Below, one piece after another: positions 6,616 to 16,006 of a stretch of DNA of 44,886 nt (positions within the stretch are counted from its first letter, which is position 1; every line of letters starts with the position of its first letter). The position numbers and the translations under genes are program-made. The stretch covers positions 1-44,886 of the forward strand of contig DATLZA010000185.1 in assembly GCA_035574235.1 (NCBI GenBank), read 5' to 3'. Source of the stretch: Planctomycetota bacterium. GTDB taxonomy: Bacteria > Planctomycetota > MHYJ01 > JACPRB01. Under the pieces are notes generated by a model. That model saw only the letters and a program-made list of their open reading frames with translations, did no database searches and had not been told where the DNA came from.

Positions 6616-8898
6616 ATGGAAAGCATCGCTTCGACTTTGGCGGCCGCGATCGTGGCCGCCGCTCTGGGACCTGCCGCCGCATCGCTTCAGGAACGAACCG
6701 GCGAGCAGATCTACCGGACCCTCTGCGTGTCCTGCCACGGCCCCGAAGGGGAAGGCACTCCGGACTACCCGGACCCTCTCACGGGACGCCGGTCGCTGGA
6801 GAATCTCGTCCGCTACATCGACAAGAACATGCCGGAGGGGGCGCCCGAGAAGTGCGTGGGGGAGGATGCCCGCAAGGTCGCCGAATACATCTACGGCGCC
6901 TTCTATTCCCGCGAGGCGCAGGCCCGCCGGCGGCAGCCCAAGATCGAGCTGGCGCGCCTGACGGTGGGACAGTACCGCAACGCGCTGGCCGATCTTCTGG
7001 CCGTTCCGACCGCTTCCGGCCCGTGGGATGAGCGCCGGGGGCTTCGCGCCGAATACTTCAACAGCGGCCGGCGCCTCCGGGACGATCGCCGCGTCCTGGA
7101 TCGCGTGGACCGCACCGTGCGGTTCTCCTTCGGATCTTCCAGCCCCGCCGACCGGGTCAGCGGCGAGGAGTACGCGATCCGCTGGAGCGGGGGGCTTTTC
7201 GCTCCCGACACGGGCGAATACGAGTTCGTCGTCGAAACGGACAACGGCGTGCGCCTCTGGGTCAACGCTTCCGATCCTCCCTTGATCGACGCCTGGGTTC
7301 GCTCGGGAACCGATCTTCGCCACAAAGAGACGATTTTCCTCCTGGGCGGCCGCGTCTATCCGATCCGCCTGGAGTTTTTCAAAAGCAAGCAGGACAAGAC
7401 CGCGTCCGTCACGCTCAAGTGGAAGCGCCCGCATCGGGTCGAGGAAGTGATCCCTGAACGCCATCTCTCCCCGGCCCGGTTCGCGGAAGTGTTCGTGGTG
7501 CGCGCTCCGTTCCCGCCGGACGACCGCAGCATGGGTTACGAGCGGAGCACCTCCATTTCCAAGGCATGGGAGGAGGCGACGACGGAAGGAGCCCTCGAGG
7601 CGGCGTCCTACGTGCTCTCCCGCCTTCCGGCGCTTTCGGGAGTCTCTTCCGAGTCGCCGGAGGCGCGCGGGCGGCTGCGCGAATGGGCGCGGCGCTTCGT
7701 GGAGCGGGCGTTCCGTCGGCCGCTCTCGGACGAAGATCGCCAGGCCTTCGTGGACCGCTTCTTCGAGGGGAACGCCGATCCGGAAGCGGCCGTCAAGCGC
7801 GTCGTGCTTCTGGCTCTCAAGTCGCCGCGCTTCCTCTATCAGGACCTCGACCCGGCCCAGTCGGACGCGTATGACGTGGCCTCCCGGATCGCGTTCGGCC
7901 TGTGGGATTCGCTGCCGGACGCGCCGCTCCTGGACGCGGCGCGGAAGGGCGCGCTCTCCTCACCCGAGGAAGTCCAGCGGCAGATCGACAGGATGCTGCC
8001 CGACCCGCGGACGCGGGCCAAGGTTCGGGCCTTCTTCCATCAGTGGATGAAGCTCGACCGCCTGCACGATCTCGGAAAGGATCCGAAGCGGTATCCCGAC
8101 TTCACGCCCGAAGTCATCTCCGACCTTCGGACGTCGCTGGATCTTTTCGTGGAAGAGATCGTCTGGGGCGAGACGCCGGACTTCCGGCAGCTTCTGCTGG
8201 CCGATTACGCTTACATGAACGGCCGCCTGGCCGCGTTCTACGGCGCAAGCCTTCCGGCGGAAAGTCCGTTCCAGAAGGTGACGCTGCCCAAGGAGCGTTA
8301 CGCGGGCATCGTGACCCATCCGCTCCTTATGGCCGGCTTCGCCTACCAGGATACGAGCTCCCCCATTCACCGGGGACTCTTTGTCGCCAAGAGCCTCCTG
8401 GGCAAGCGGCTCCGCCCGCCCCAGGAAGCGGTGACGCCGCTCAGCGCCGAGCTTCACCCGAATCTCACGACCCGCGAGAGGGTGGCGCTGCAGACCCGCC
8501 CCGAAAACTGCCAGTCCTGCCACCGAGTCATCAATCCCCTGGGCTTCGCCTTGGAGCATTACGACGCCGTGGGCCGCTTCCGGACCGAGGAGAACGGGCG
8601 TCCGATCGACGCCTCGGGAGGCTACGCGGACGGCGACGGCGAAGCCGTGACCTTCCGGGGCGGGAGGGAGCTGGCGGAGTTTCTGGCCAAGTGCGAGGAA
8701 ACGCACGCCGCGTTCGTCGAACATCTCTTTCACTTCTTCATCCGCCAGCCGATCCGGGCGCACGGCGTGGACCGCCTGGAGACGCTCCGCAAAGAATTCG
8801 CCGCTTCCGGGTTCGATCTCCGGAAGCTCGTGGGCCGCGTGGTGGCCACGTCGGCGTTGCACGGAAACAGAACCACAGCCAAGGGGAAGACGCCATGA
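6616..8898 (+). CDS. DUF1587/PA14/DUF1592/DUF1588/DUF1585 cytochrome-type protein
   Basis: A 760-residue secreted multi-domain protein of a family abundant in planctomycetes. After a signal peptide (about 1-23) comes a class I cytochrome c domain with heme motif CVSCH (37-41). A DUF1587 segment follows ('[14 protein letters not shown]', about 115-130). A PA14-like carbohydrate-binding insertion (about 140-300) contains '[17 protein letters not shown]'. DUF1592 (about 420-560) and DUF1588 follow, the latter with a second heme motif CQSCH (632-636) and '[17 protein letters not shown]'. The end is DUF1585 (about 690-755). The role is probably electron transfer linked to extracytoplasmic carbohydrate breakdown; that is inference. 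It overlaps the next gene by ATGA, so the pair is translationally coupled. Confidence 0.9.
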   Translation: MESIASTLAAAIVAAALGPAAASLQERTGEQIYRTLCVSCHGPEGEGTPDYPDPLTGRRSLENLVRYIDKNMPEGAPEKCVGEDARKVAEYIYGAFYSREAQARRRQPKIELARLTVGQYRNALADLLAVPTASGPWDERRGLRAEYFNSGRRLRDDRRVLDRVDRTVRFSFGSSSPADRVSGEEYAIRWSGGLFAPDTGEYEFVVETDNGVRLWVNASDPPLIDAWVRSGTDLRHKETIFLLGGRVYPIRLEFFKSKQDKTASVTLKWKRPHRVEEVIPERHLSPARFAEVFVVRAPFPPDDRSMGYERSTSISKAWEEATTEGALEAASYVLSRLPALSGVSSESPEARGRLREWARRFVERAFRRPLSDEDRQAFVDRFFEGNADPEAAVKRVVLLALKSPRFLYQDLDPAQSDAYDVASRIAFGLWDSLPDAPLLDAARKGALSSPEEVQRQIDRMLPDPRTRAKVRAFFHQWMKLDRLHDLGKDPKRYPDFTPEVISDLRTSLDLFVEEIVWGETPDFRQLLLADYAYMNGRLAAFYGASLPAESPFQKVTLPKERYAGIVTHPLLMAGFAYQDTSSPIHRGLFVAKSLLGKRLRPPQEAVTPLSAELHPNLTTRERVALQTRPENCQSCHRVINPLGFALEHYDAVGRFRTEENGRPIDASGGYADGDGEAVTFRGGRELAEFLAKCEETHAAFVEHLFHFFIRQPIRAHGVDRLETLRKEFAASGFDLRKLVGRVVATSALHGNRTTAKGKTP

Positions 8899-10217
8899 AG
8901 CTCTATCGCAGCCGGCGGGAGTTCCTGAGGGATCTCGGCGTGGGCGCCGCCGCGGCGCCGTTCCTGATGGGGCTGCCGAGCCTCGGCTGGACGGCGTCCG
9001 CTGCGGGGCCGCGCCGGCGACTGATCGTCGTGTTCAGCCCCAACGGAGTCGTTCCGTCCACGTTCTGGCCCGACGAGGAGGGAGAGTCCTTCACCCTGAA
9101 GGAGAGCCTGGCTCCGCTGGAGCCTTTCAAGAAGCGCCTTCTCGTCCTGCGCGGGGTGTGCAACCGCGTTCGGGGCGACGGCGACAGCCACATGCGCGGG
9201 ATCGGGTGCCTTCTGACGGGCGTGGAGCTTTTTCCGGGTAACATCCAGGGCGGCTCCCATACGCCGGCCGGCTGGGCCAAGGGCATCTCGATCGATCAGG
9301 AGATCAAGAATTTCCTCCAGGCCGACCCGGCCACGCGCACCCGGTTCGGATCCCTCGAGTTCGGGGTGGGGGTGCCGGACCGGGCGGACACGTGGACGCG
9401 CATGGTCTACGCCGGCCCCAACAAACCCATCGCGCCCATCGACGATCCCTATCAGATGCTCCGAAAGCTCTACGGGCGCCTTCAGGACCGGGAACTTCTG
9501 GGAAGCGTCCTTGACGACGTGCGCGAAGACCTCGACCGGGTGAAATCCCGCCTGAGCTCCGAAGACCGGCGAATCCTCGAAGAACACTCGACCTTCGTGC
9601 GGGAGGCCGAACGGCAGCTCCAGGAGGACGCCTCGGCCAGGTCCGTCCCGCCGCCGCCCGCTCTGGAGCCGGGAGTGCGGGACGAAAACGACAACATTCC
9701 CAAGCTCAGTCGCATGCAGATCGATCTCCTCGTGCACAGCCTGTCGGCCGACTTCGCGCGCGTGGCCACGCTGCAGTACACGAACTCGGTGGGTCAGTCC
9801 CGCATGCGCTGGATCGGCGTCAATGAGGGACACCACGACCTGTCCCACAAGCCCGATGGGGATGTGGAGTCCCAGGCCAAGCTCACCAAGATCAACCGGT
9901 GGTTCGCCGAGCAGGTGGCCTACCTCGTCCGCCGGCTTTCCGAGACGCCGGAGCCCGGCGGCGAGGGGACGATGCTCGATCACACGCTCGTGGTCTGGAC
10001 GAACGAGCTCGGGAAGGGCGACACCCACACGCTCGACAACATTCCGTTCGTCCTCGTGGGCGAAGGACTGGGCTTCCGGATGGGCCGGTCGCTCAAGTAT
10101 CCGAAGCTGCCGCACAACCGGCTGCTCCTGTCCCTGGCGCACGGGTTCGGACACCGGATCGAGAGGTTCGGCAATCCCTCTCTCTGCGAGGGCGGGCCGC
10201 TGCCGGATCTCGTCTGA
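8895..10217 (+). CDS. DUF1552 family protein with Tat signal
   Basis: A 440-residue protein beginning with a twin-arginine signal '[10 protein letters not shown]' and a hydrophobic segment, so it is exported folded. The body matches the DUF1552 family: '[13 protein letters not shown]', '[14 protein letters not shown]', 'SIDQEI' and '[18 protein letters not shown]', which resembles the alkaline-phosphatase-like DUF1501 fold. DUF1552 genes nearly always follow DUF1592-type cytochrome genes, as here (4-base ATGA overlap). The biochemical function of the pair is not established; metal-dependent hydrolysis would fit the fold. It converges with the SDR gene 10 bases away. Confidence 0.9.
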   Translation: MKLYRSRREFLRDLGVGAAAAPFLMGLPSLGWTASAAGPRRRLIVVFSPNGVVPSTFWPDEEGESFTLKESLAPLEPFKKRLLVLRGVCNRVRGDGDSHMRGIGCLLTGVELFPGNIQGGSHTPAGWAKGISIDQEIKNFLQADPATRTRFGSLEFGVGVPDRADTWTRMVYAGPNKPIAPIDDPYQMLRKLYGRLQDRELLGSVLDDVREDLDRVKSRLSSEDRRILEEHSTFVREAERQLQEDASARSVPPPPALEPGVRDENDNIPKLSRMQIDLLVHSLSADFARVATLQYTNSVGQSRMRWIGVNEGHHDLSHKPDGDVESQAKLTKINRWFAEQVAYLVRRLSETPEPGGEGTMLDHTLVVWTNELGKGDTHTLDNIPFVLVGEGLGFRMGRSLKYPKLPHNRLLLSLAHGFGHRIERFGNPSLCEGGPLPDLV

Positions 10218-10227
10218 GCGGCGCCGG

Positions 10228-10995
10228 CTACTGGGCCGTCCAGCCGCCATCCACGGGCAGGGCGATCCCGGTGACGAAACTGGCGGCGGGCGAGGCCAGG
10301 AAGATCACCGCCCCGTGGATCTCCGAGAGCTCCCCCCAGCGCCCGAGGGGGATCCGCGCCGCAAAGTCCCTGTACTTGGCGGGATCCTCGAGGAGGGGTT
10401 TGTTCATGTCCGTGGGAAACGGACCCGGACACAGGGCGTTCACCGTGACTCCGTGCGGGGCTAGCTCCAGCGCCTGCGTGCGCGCCAGGAGGATCAGCCC
10501 GCCCTTGGAGGCCGCGTAGGCGGGCCGACCGGCCACCCCCACCAGCCCCAGGATCGAAGAGACGTGGATGATCCGGCCCCAACGCTTGCGGATCATTCCG
10601 GGAGCGGTCGCCTTCGTGCAGACAAAGGCTCCCGTGAGGTTCGTCTCCAGGACGGAATTCCATTCTTCGGGAGAAAGCTCCACCGTGGGCTTGCGGACGT
10701 TGATGCCGGCGTTGTTGACGAGGATGTCGATGCCGCCGAATTCGCGCTCGGCGCGTTCGACGACCGAACGGACGTCCTCGGCGCGGGTGACGTCGGCGCC
10801 CAGGCCGAGGGCGCGGATCTTGTGACGCCCGGCGAGATCGCGGGCGGCCGCCTCGGCCGAGGCCGCGGAGCGGCTGGTGACGATCAGCGCCGCGCCGGCC
10901 GACGCAAGCGCCTCGGCCATCTCGCGGCCCAGCCCGCGGGCCCCGCCCGTCACCCAGGCGGTTTTCCCGTCCAGGCGGAAAAGCTCCAGTCCCAT
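10228..10995 (-). CDS. SDR-family NAD(P)-dependent oxidoreductase (gluconate/2-deoxygluconate dehydrogenase type)
   Basis: A 255-residue classical short-chain dehydrogenase. The Rossmann motif TGGARGLG (16-23), 'NNAG' (94-97), catalytic Ser146/147 and YAASK (Y160, K164) are all present, and the C-terminus 'ITGIALPVDGGW'-type motif is typical of classical SDRs. Closest resemblance is to gluconate 5-dehydrogenase and 2-deoxy-gluconate 3-dehydrogenase, which fits the sugar-acid genes nearby, but substrate assignment is inference. The ATG at 10995 is chosen because GGAGG lies 6 bases upstream; the longer open frame reads through the Prim-Pol gene. It is 23 bases downstream of the Prim-Pol gene on the same strand. 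Confidence 0.9.
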   Translation of the reverse strand: MGLELFRLDGKTAWVTGGARGLGREMAEALASAGAALIVTSRSAASAEAAARDLAGRHKIRALGLGADVTRAEDVRSVVERAEREFGGIDILVNNAGINVRKPTVELSPEEWNSVLETNLTGAFVCTKATAPGMIRKRWGRIIHVSSILGLVGVAGRPAYAASKGGLILLARTQALELAPHGVTVNALCPGPFPTDMNKPLLEDPAKYRDFAARIPLGRWGELSEIHGAVIFLASPAASFVTGIALPVDGGWTAQ

Positions 10996-11018
10996 CGCGT
11001 CCTCCGAAAAGCGGAGGC

Positions 11019-11591
11019 CTATCGTACCCGGCGTTCGGCCCAGAGGTCCAGCCATCGGAAGGGCAGCGGCGGAGGCGGCCGGTCGCCCAGGGGACGGACC
11101 CAGGCGTAGCGGCGACCGGTGCGGTGGCGCGACGGCGGCGCCACCACGTATCCCCGATCCCCGCGCAGGTCCAGGCCGGGATGCCAGTCGTTCCGTGAAG
11201 GGAGCGTCCCGCCGGGATGCCGGAAGTAGAGGTGCCTCCCGCCGCCGCCGGTGCGCACTTCGGGGCCCTCCGGGAGGAGACCGAACCGGCGTTCCAGCCG
11301 GCGGAGCGTCGCGACGCCCCCTTCGGCGGGATCGACATCGATTACCACGAAGCCGTTGCGGCGCCCCGTGAGGAGTCCCACGTTGGCCCGCGGCCATCGG
11401 AGCCTCCATTCGGCGAGGACGTCCCCCCTCAGAGTGGCCCAGGGGCTGCGGAGGTGTTTGCCCGGCGTCAGGCACCCTGGTTCTCCGCAGCTGCACCGGC
11501 CGCCCGGAAGGGTCCATTGGATCGCCACGATCCAGAGACCCCGGGAGACGTAATCGCGGGCGGCCTCCCACGGGCAGGGCGATACGTCCAT
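11019..11591 (-). CDS. Stand-alone Prim-Pol (bifunctional primase/polymerase N-terminal) domain protein
   Basis: A 190-residue protein made only of the archaeo-eukaryotic-primase-type Prim-Pol domain, usually found at the N-terminus of phage and plasmid primase-helicases. Visible features are the cysteine cluster 'CSCGEPGC' followed by 'PGKH' (33-46), 'NVGLLTG' (70-76), the metal-binding DVD (D85, D87), 'TGGGGRHLYF' with the catalytic-type His (H120), the third acidic position in 'LDLRGD' (D141), and 'VVAPPSRH.TGRRYAW' (149-164). All catalytic positions are kept, so it may be active as a primase or polymerase. No helicase domain, integrase or phage gene is nearby. It could serve DNA repair or be a remnant of a mobile element. 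It lies just upstream of the SDR on the same strand. Confidence 0.85.
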   Translation of the reverse strand: MDVSPCPWEAARDYVSRGLWIVAIQWTLPGGRCSCGEPGCLTPGKHLRSPWATLRGDVLAEWRLRWPRANVGLLTGRRNGFVVIDVDPAEGGVATLRRLERRFGLLPEGPEVRTGGGGRHLYFRHPGGTLPSRNDWHPGLDLRGDRGYVVAPPSRHRTGRRYAWVRPLGDRPPPPLPFRWLDLWAERRVR

Positions 11592-11630
11592 TTCCGGTGG
11601 GCAGAGTGTTTGTTCCGTCCGGCGTTATGG

Positions 11631-11659
11631 ATCCGTGACGTGGCCCCCGGGTCGCGGAT
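11631..11659 (+). promoter_or_regulatory. Leader hairpin before the phosphoribosyltransferase gene
   Basis: ATCCGTGAC (11631-11639) can pair with GTCGCGGAT (11651-11659) through nine pairs, one of them G:U, around an 11-base loop. The hairpin ends 4 bases before the ribosome site (TAAGGAG, 11664-11670). It could modulate translation, but no known riboswitch class is recognised. Confidence 0.35.
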
Positions 11660-11677
11660 CAACTAAGGAGCTTCCCC

Positions 11678-12325
11678 ATGCCGTTCAAGAATCGCGCCGA
11701 AGCGGCCCGGCGACTGGCCGACAGGCTTTCCGTCTGGAAAGGCCGGAATCCCCTGGTCCTGGGGGTGCCCCGAGGCGGAGTCCTCATGGCCGCTCCGATC
11801 GCGGACGCCCTGGGAGGCGACCTGGACGTGATCCTCGTCCGAAAGCTGCGCGCTCCAGGGGCTCCGGAGTTGGCGCTCGGCGCAGTGACGGAATCGGGCG
11901 AGGTCGTCTTTTCGGATCCGCGGATTCCGGAGTGGGTGGATCCCGAATACCTTCGCGCCGAGACCGAGGAGGCGCTCCGGACGATCGCGGAGCGCCGGGC
12001 GCTCTATACTCCGCACCGGCCGCCCGTGAGTCCGGCCGGGCGGATCGTCATCGTGGTGGACGACGGGATCGCCACGGGGGCCACCATGGCGGCGGCGCTT
12101 CGGGCGCTTTCCGGGGCCGGGGCGGCGCGGCGCATCGTGGCGGCGGGCGTGGCGCCTCCGGACACGGCCCAGGAGCTGGCGGGCCTGGCCGACGAACTGG
12201 CGATCCTCGAGACTCCGGACGATTTCGCGGCGGTGTCGCAGTTCTATTGCGAATTCCCGCAGGTCTCCGACGCCGAGGTCGTGGAAGTCCTGCGAAGCCG
12301 GGGGGTCCGCGCCGGCGCGGCGTAA
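11678..12325 (+). CDS. Phosphoribosyltransferase family protein
   Basis: A 215-residue type I phosphoribosyltransferase fold. The PRPP-binding signature 'VIVVDDGIATGAT' is at 124-136 and the early loop 'GVPRGGVLMAAPIA' at 29-42. The wording 'LDVILVRKLRAPGAPELALGAV' is typical of the stand-alone PRTase-like proteins often annotated only as 'phosphoribosyltransferase', and the base or partner substrate is not known. A strong ribosome site TAAGGAG precedes the ATG. It is divergent from the Prim-Pol gene and converges with the KdgD gene (9 bases apart). Confidence 0.9.
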   Translation: MPFKNRAEAARRLADRLSVWKGRNPLVLGVPRGGVLMAAPIADALGGDLDVILVRKLRAPGAPELALGAVTESGEVVFSDPRIPEWVDPEYLRAETEEALRTIAERRALYTPHRPPVSPAGRIVIVVDDGIATGATMAAALRALSGAGAARRIVAAGVAPPDTAQELAGLADELAILETPDDFAAVSQFYCEFPQVSDAEVVEVLRSRGVRAGAA

Positions 12326-12334
12326 GGCCTTTCG

Positions 12335-13240
12335 TCAGAGCATCGGTCGCCACCGGTCCAGGAGCGCCCGGAGTTCCGCCCGCTCTTCCGGCCGGACGTC
12401 CGGGAGCGGCGGCCGGACCGGACCCGCGGCCAGCCCCATCAGGTCCATCAGGGCCTTCATAGCGGAGACCTCGTAGCCCCGGCGGCGCCCCCGGAAGGCG
12501 TAAAGGGGCAGCACGTAGTCCTCCAGGAGACGGCGGAGCGCCGCGAAATCCCCTTGGGCGGCCGTTTCGTGCAGGCTCCAGGCCAGGCGCGGAGAAAGAT
12601 TGGCGACGCTCGACGTATAGACGCGGATTCCGAGCGCGTAGTAGGCCGGCACGGCGTCGTCCCCGGCGCCGCCGATCCAGTGGAGCCTCGCGCCCACGCG
12701 GCTCATGATCGCCTGAAGGCGCCGCGGGTCGGCCTGCCCGTCCTTCCAGGCCGCCAGCGTCGGGACCCGCGCGGCCAGGCGCTCGACCCACGCCGGCCCG
12801 GGGTTCACCCAGTCGCGGCTGTAGACCACGAGGGGGAGCGGCGTGGCCGCTCCGAGGGCCGCGTAGTACTCGAGGAGCCCTTCCTCGTCCGCGCCCGGAT
12901 AATAGGGCGGCAGGGCGAGGATCGCCGACGCCCCCGCGCCCGCGGCGCGGCGGGCCATTTCGGCGCCCAGGGAAGCGTTGAAACCCACCCCCGCTACGAC
13001 GGGAACGCGGCCCCGCGCCTCCTCGACCGCCGCGGCCACGACCTTGACGTGTTCGTCGGGGGTCAGCGAGTAAAGCTCGCCCGTCCCGCCCGCCGCCACG
13101 AGGGCCGCCGGGGGACGCCGGAGAAGGGCCTGGAGGTTGCTCCGAAAGCCCTCGAGGTCCAGCGACAGGTCCGGACGGAACGGCGTGACGGGGAAGGCGA
13201 TCATCCCCTCGAGCCGCGCGCGAAATTCTTCCGCCTTCAT
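12335..13240 (-). CDS. kdgD: 5-dehydro-4-deoxyglucarate dehydratase (KdgD-type)
   Basis: A 301-residue member of the dihydrodipicolinate synthase/N-acetylneuraminate lyase superfamily. It is predicted to convert 5-keto-4-deoxy-D-glucarate to 2,5-dioxovalerate (alpha-ketoglutarate semialdehyde) with loss of CO2 and water. 'AFPVTPF' (15-21), 'AAGGTGELYSLTPDEH' (49-64), the catalytic Tyr140 and the Schiff-base Lys166 in 'AWKDGQADPRR' match the KdgD branch better than DapA. The assignment is reinforced by the glucarate dehydratase gene directly upstream on the same strand (4 bases apart). The cytoplasmic product feeds the TCA cycle after oxidation of the semialdehyde; no semialdehyde dehydrogenase is in the window. 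Confidence 0.88.
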   Translation of the reverse strand: MKAEEFRARLEGMIAFPVTPFRPDLSLDLEGFRSNLQALLRRPPAALVAAGGTGELYSLTPDEHVKVVAAAVEEARGRVPVVAGVGFNASLGAEMARRAAGAGASAILALPPYYPGADEEGLLEYYAALGAATPLPLVVYSRDWVNPGPAWVERLAARVPTLAAWKDGQADPRRLQAIMSRVGARLHWIGGAGDDAVPAYYALGIRVYTSSVANLSPRLAWSLHETAAQGDFAALRRLLEDYVLPLYAFRGRRRGYEVSAMKALMDLMGLAAGPVRPPLPDVRPEERAELRALLDRWRPML

Positions 13241-13244
13241 GCGT

Positions 13245-14546
13245 TCACCACCTTGGAAGGATCCGCTTCCAGTTCGGGTCCACGTGCTTTCTCATTTCGG
13301 CCTCGTCGTCGCGCTTGCGGTACGGGCACGCGGCGTAGCGCTCGCGTCCCCGGGCCAGGCGGTCGGGATCGAGCTCCACGCCGAGGCCGGGCCGATCCGG
13401 GATGCGCACCGATCCCCCCGCGATCGGAATCCGGCCGCCCGCGACGACCTCGTCTTCCTCGGACTGCCACGGGTAGTGCGTGTCGCACGCGTAGGAGAGA
13501 TGCGGCGCGGCCGCCGCGGCGTGGGCCATGGCCATCAGGGAGACCCCGAGGTGGCTGTTCGAATGCATCGAGAGCCCCAGACCGAACGTGCGGCAGAGCT
13601 TGGCGAGATGCTGCACCTGCCGGATCCCGCCCCAGTAATGCGGGTCGCAAAGGACGACCTGCACGGCGTCCGTCCGTACCGCCTCGGGGATGTCCTGGAA
13701 CGAGGTCACAGCGACGTTGCTGGCAAGCGGCGTTTCGATCCCCTCCGCGCGGAGTCGGCGGCGGACCTCGGCCATGTTGTTCATGCCCGCGGTCGGATCC
13801 TCGAGGTATCCGCCGCCGGAAAGTTCCTCCAACAGCGCGCGGCCGACGCGCACGGAGGTCTCCACGGACCACGCGCCGTTGGGATCGATCCGGAGCGGGA
13901 CGCCCGGCCCGAACGTGCGGCGGAGGCGCCGGAGGGTTTCGATTTCGGCCTCGGGATCGAGCACGCCCGCCTTCAGCTTGAGCGAGCGGAACCCGTAGCG
14001 GGAAACCATGCGGCGCGCCTGAGCTTCGAGGCTCTCCGGAGAGAGGCATTCGCCGTACTCGTCCGGTCGCGCGTCGCGCCCTTCGCCTCCTCCGCCCGCG
14101 TGCTTGAAGAAGAGGTACGCCGAGAAAGAAACCTCGTCGCGCACGCGACCGCCGAGAAGGTCGCAGACGGGTTTGCCCACCGCTTTCCCCACGAGGTCCA
14201 GCGCGGCGATCTCCACCGCGGAATAAAGCCGGGCCGGGGCGTCCAGCGGGTTTTCGCCGGGAACCTTGTACGTTTGCGACCGGTCGCCCGCGGCGGACGC
14301 TTCGATCATGTCGATGAGCGCCCCGGCGATCCGGAACGGATCCTGTCCCAGGAGGCGCGGGCGGAGGTCCCGGAAGCCCTGCGCCTGGGCGTCGCCCCCG
14401 TGGGTCTCGGCGATCCCGATGAGGCCCTCGTCGGAGACGATCTCGATCAGCGTCCGCAGGGCGTAGGGGGCGTGGAGTCCGTAGGAGCTCCGGAGCGGCG
14501 GGTCGGCGATGGCCACCGAATGGACCCTCAGATCGACGATACGCAC
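13245..14546 (-). CDS. gudD: Glucarate dehydratase (enolase superfamily)
   Basis: A 433-residue enolase-superfamily enzyme predicted to dehydrate D-glucarate to 5-keto-4-deoxy-D-glucarate. The chosen GTG start has AAAGGAGG upstream, inside the end of the transporter gene. Catalytic features of the glucarate dehydratase subgroup are visible. The KxK pair is K190/K192 ('LKLKAGV'), the metal ligands are D221 ('DPNGAW'), E249 ('YLEDP') and N277 ('ASN'), and the His-Asp dyad is H328 ('SMHSNSH') with D301 ('CDPHYW'). Asn as third ligand is typical of this subgroup. The C-terminal 'PGLGVELDPDRL' also matches. It is the middle gene of a transporter-gudD-kdgD operon. Confidence 0.9.
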   Translation of the reverse strand: MRIVDLRVHSVAIADPPLRSSYGLHAPYALRTLIEIVSDEGLIGIAETHGGDAQAQGFRDLRPRLLGQDPFRIAGALIDMIEASAAGDRSQTYKVPGENPLDAPARLYSAVEIAALDLVGKAVGKPVCDLLGGRVRDEVSFSAYLFFKHAGGGGEGRDARPDEYGECLSPESLEAQARRMVSRYGFRSLKLKAGVLDPEAEIETLRRLRRTFGPGVPLRIDPNGAWSVETSVRVGRALLEELSGGGYLEDPTAGMNNMAEVRRRLRAEGIETPLASNVAVTSFQDIPEAVRTDAVQVVLCDPHYWGGIRQVQHLAKLCRTFGLGLSMHSNSHLGVSLMAMAHAAAAAPHLSYACDTHYPWQSEEDEVVAGGRIPIAGGSVRIPDRPGLGVELDPDRLARGRERYAACPYRKRDDEAEMRKHVDPNWKRILPRW

Positions 14547-14550
14547 GGGA

Positions 14551-15954
14551 TCAGGGCCTCCTTTCTTCGCGGGGAACGCGCACGAGGAGAACGAGGGCGG
14601 CCACGGCCACCTCGGCCGCCGCCAGGCAGAGCAGTCCTCCGCGGAAGTCGCCCGTCCACTGGCGCAGGCGGCCCATGAGGTCGGGGCCGAGGAAGCCTCC
14701 GAGGTTGCCGATCGCGTTGATGAGAGCGATGCCGGCCGCCGCGGCGGAACCTCCGAGGAAGGCGGGGGGGATCGACCAGAAGACGTTGAAGATCGCGCGC
14801 TGGCCCGCCTGGCAAAGGGTGAACGCGAGGAGGAATCCGAGGGCATGGGATTGCAGGAACGCCGCCAGGACGAGTCCGAGGGCGGCCGTCAGGGCGCAGG
14901 CGGCCACGTGGCCGCGCCGCTCGCCCGTTCGGTCCGAATGGGCCCCGATGAGGATCATCGCCGCGATCCCCACGACGAAGGGCGCGGCGTTGAGAAGGCC
15001 CAGCGTCACGCCCCGCGCGCCCGACACTTCTTCGAGCATCCGGGGCAGCCAGAGGAAAATTCCGTAGGTGACGGCCGCGTTGAGGAAATAGATCGCGCAG
15101 AGGAGGAGCACCTTCGGATCGCCCAGCGTCCGCCACGCGGACGCGTGCGCCGCATGAGCCTTGCGCGCCCGCTCGGCTTCCATCTCGGCGGAAAGCCACG
15201 CGCGCTCCTCGGGAGTCAGCCACGCGGCCTCCTCGGGCCGGTCGGTCAGATATCGGAGGGCGACGGCGCCGAGCGCGACGGCCGGGAATCCCTCCAGAAG
15301 AAAAAGCCATTGCCACCCATGAAGGCCCGCCCAGCCTTCAAGCTTCAGGAGGAGCCCCGAGAGCGGTCCTCCCACGACCATGGCCAGGGGGGCCGCCATC
15401 ATGAAAAGGGCGCTCGTGCGGGCGCGGACCCGGGCGGGTACCCAGGAGGTGAGGTAAAGAACGACGCCGGGAAAGAATCCCGCCTCCGCCAGGCCCAGAA
15501 GCAGTCGAAGCCCGTAGAAGCTCCATACCCCCTGGACGAAGGACATCGCCATCGAGACGACGCCCCAGACGATCATGATGCGGGCCAGCCAGATGCGGGC
15601 GCCCACGCGCTGGAGGATGAGATTGCTCGGAATCTCGAACGCGAAGTATCCCAGGAAGAAAAGCCCCGCGCCGGTGCCGAACTGCTGGTCGGTGAGCCTC
15701 AGGTCCGCCTTGAGTCCCGAAGCCGCAAAGCCGATGTTGACCCGGTCGATGTAGGCGACGATGTAGCAGACGAAGAGAAAAGGGATCAGGCGGCGGGTGA
15801 CCTTGGACAGAGTCCGGCGTTCCAGCTCCGGCACCTCCGGCTTCACCGGGCGCCTCCGGAAGACGGGACCGGTTCCCGGTCGCCGGAGCGCACGATCGAC
15901 GCGATAGTCATGAGGCGCAGATTCTACCCCGGACCGGCGCGATTCGGTTGACAT
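14551..15954 (-). CDS. MFS transporter, anion:cation symporter (ACS) family, likely sugar-acid uptake
   Basis: A 467-residue major facilitator with about twelve membrane helices. The first helix region 'FLFVCYIVAYIDRVNIGFA' and 'EIPSNLILQRVGARIWLARIM' are hallmarks of the ACS family (GudP, galactonate, tartrate and phthalate transporters). Its place 4 bases upstream of gudD and kdgD argues for uptake of D-glucarate or a related aldarate. The start is uncertain. I use the ATG at 15954, which leaves a roughly 53-residue tail before the conserved 'RRTLSKVTRRL'; an in-frame GTG near 15834 would give a family-typical N-terminus. The stop codon lies inside the ribosome site region of gudD, so translation is probably coupled. 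Confidence 0.85.
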   Translation of the reverse strand: MSTESRRSGVESAPHDYRVDRALRRPGTGPVFRRRPVKPEVPELERRTLSKVTRRLIPFLFVCYIVAYIDRVNIGFAASGLKADLRLTDQQFGTGAGLFFLGYFAFEIPSNLILQRVGARIWLARIMIVWGVVSMAMSFVQGVWSFYGLRLLLGLAEAGFFPGVVLYLTSWVPARVRARTSALFMMAAPLAMVVGGPLSGLLLKLEGWAGLHGWQWLFLLEGFPAVALGAVALRYLTDRPEEAAWLTPEERAWLSAEMEAERARKAHAAHASAWRTLGDPKVLLLCAIYFLNAAVTYGIFLWLPRMLEEVSGARGVTLGLLNAAPFVVGIAAMILIGAHSDRTGERRGHVAACALTAALGLVLAAFLQSHALGFLLAFTLCQAGQRAIFNVFWSIPPAFLGGSAAAAGIALINAIGNLGGFLGPDLMGRLRQWTGDFRGGLLCLAAAEVAVAALVLLVRVPREERRP

Positions 15955-15978
15955 TTGCGCGTCCCGGGTCCGTAATGA
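15948..15978 (+). promoter_or_regulatory. Possible promoter of the FAH/Cox operon
   Basis: A perfect -35 box TTGACA (15948-15953) lies 53 bases before the ATG at 16007. The best -10 candidates are TAATGA (15973-15978, 19-base spacer) or CGTAAT (15971-15976, 17-base spacer); neither is ideal. The site overlaps the presumed 5' end of the divergent transporter gene, so both directions could share control. Confidence 0.4.
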
Positions 15979-16006
15979 GTACGCTTCCAGAAAAGGGGAC
16001 GCTTCC

